DNA of 64,000 nucleotides from Pedobacter fastidiosus. Its GTDB lineage: Bacteria > Bacteroidota > Bacteroidia > Sphingobacteriales > Sphingobacteriaceae. The notes under the pieces were generated by a model. That model did no database searches. It saw only the letters and a program-made list of their open reading frames with translations, and was not told the DNA's origin. A program made the translations under genes and the position numbers. Below are positions 63,599-64,000 of the stretch, in pieces; position 1 is the stretch's first letter, and every line of letters begins with the position of its first letter. The stretch is from NCBI RefSeq assembly GCF_014306625.1, contig NZ_JACRYL010000005.1:1-64000 (forward strand). Direction: 5' to 3'.

Positions 63599-64000
63599 AT
63601 GAAAAAATATATTATATCAATCTTAACATGTGGCCTAATTATTACGGCTACATCTTGCAAGAAGTTTTTAGATTTGAAACCCCTTGATTCGTACACAGAA
63701 AATACTTTTTATGTTGATGAAAAAGGTTTACAAGGTGGTTTAGTAAGTTGTTACGATGCTTTGCAAACCGATAGTTTGTATGGAAACAATATGCTTACTT
63801 TGGGCGAAATTCGCGGCGATAACGTTACCGATAATGATCCCGGTTCTGGTGCTGGTGTACGTAATTCTATCGAAGTATTTTCTGAAACATCTGCCAATAA
63901 CATATTATCAGGTGCATGGCAAGGGCACTATAAAGCAATTTACAGAGCCAATATTATTTTAGACCGGGCACCGGCAATCAGCATGGCCGATGCGACTAAA
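63599..64000 (+). CDS. SusD/RagB-family lipoprotein, 5' part
   Basis: The first 134 codons of a SusD-like nutrient-binding lipoprotein run to the edge of the window. The signal ends in the lipobox ATSC (Cys20), followed by KKFLDLKPLDSYTENTFYVD and LVSCYDALQTDSLYG. Later come NILSGAWQGHYKAIYRANII and LDRAP, the normal N-terminal SusD block. It acts as the lid of the preceding SusC. Truncated only by the window. Confidence 0.93.
   Translation, partial: MKKYIISILTCGLIITATSCKKFLDLKPLDSYTENTFYVDEKGLQGGLVSCYDALQTDSLYGNNMLTLGEIRGDNVTDNDPGSGAGVRNSIEVFSETSANNILSGAWQGHYKAIYRANIILDRAPAISMADATK

Noticed and set aside
63756-63962. 68-codon plus-strand frame at the right end
   Set aside because: It is out of frame with the clear SusD start at 63599.
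1-64000. rRNA and tRNA genes, phage or plasmid genes
   Set aside because: None was recognised on reading the gaps; intergenic spaces contain repeats and promoters only. A covariance search would be decisive for tRNA.

Overview
The window reads as chromosomal DNA of a Bacteroidota member, most likely Sphingobacteriaceae and Pedobacter-like. The base composition is AT-rich. There are two SusC-type TonB-linked porins (one with its SusD), a T9SS type B sorting domain paired with a PorP/SprF protein, FecR-type anti-sigma factors, and several start-proximal boxes matching the Bacteroidota promoter (TTTG, about 20 bp, TAnnTTTG). No rRNA, tRNA, CRISPR array, phage gene or transposase gene was seen.

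Layout. 1-6.7 kb: a sugar-acid locus with a SusC porin (minus strand), divergent mannonate dehydratase uxuA, a LacI-type repressor and a DUF5009-type membrane protein. Three related near-palindromes lie at the susC/uxuA divergent region and just upstream of lacI, so one LacI regulon is likely. 7-13.6 kb: housekeeping and stress genes (DEAD-box helicase, Dps, AEC transporter, L-serine dehydratase, TonB C-terminal protein, MgtC family), with a threefold intergenic repeat between the AEC and serine dehydratase genes. 13.6-20 kb: a 1795-residue PKD/Ig-like surface protein with a T9SS type B C-terminus, overlapping its PorP/SprF partner. 20-28 kb: a minus-strand run miaB, sigma-54 activator, lptE, an acidic repeat protein, secG, groES, groEL.

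28-33.7 kb: two tandem AsmA-like paralogues, then lemA and a DUF3137 gene. 33.7-40.6 kb: a six-gene minus-strand signalling cluster (response regulator, CheB, CheR, response regulator, giant hybrid kinase, receiver-kinase) with no chemoreceptor, CheA or CheW. 40.7-46.6 kb: zinc metallopeptidase, gltX, a membrane histidine kinase overlapping DinB and hotdog thioesterase genes, DUF6249, and an SMR transporter. 47.1-48.5 kb: a sigma factor/anti-sigma pair whose 3' end is duplicated beyond a small inverted-repeat element. 48.5-55.2 kb: RBBP9-type hydrolase, cold-shock protein, a lipoprotein, phosphodiester glycosidase, a DUF5117-type metzincin, and an aspartyl-protease/PDZ protein. 55.2-58.4 kb: a D,D-carboxypeptidase lipoprotein, an esterase and a BioF-like PLP enzyme. 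58.5-64 kb: ECF sigma factor, FecR anti-sigma, SusC and a SusD that runs off the end.

Together the genes describe a glycan-foraging, envelope-rich bacterium with two differently controlled Sus systems: one by LacI, one by sigma/FecR. No clearly new defence or mobile system is visible. The most interesting points are the inferred LacI operator set, the aberrant SusC C-terminus, the receptor-less CheB/CheR-hybrid kinase cluster, the sigma/FecR-linked SusC that lacks a signalling domain, and several intergenic repeat structures, including a partial duplication of an anti-sigma gene.
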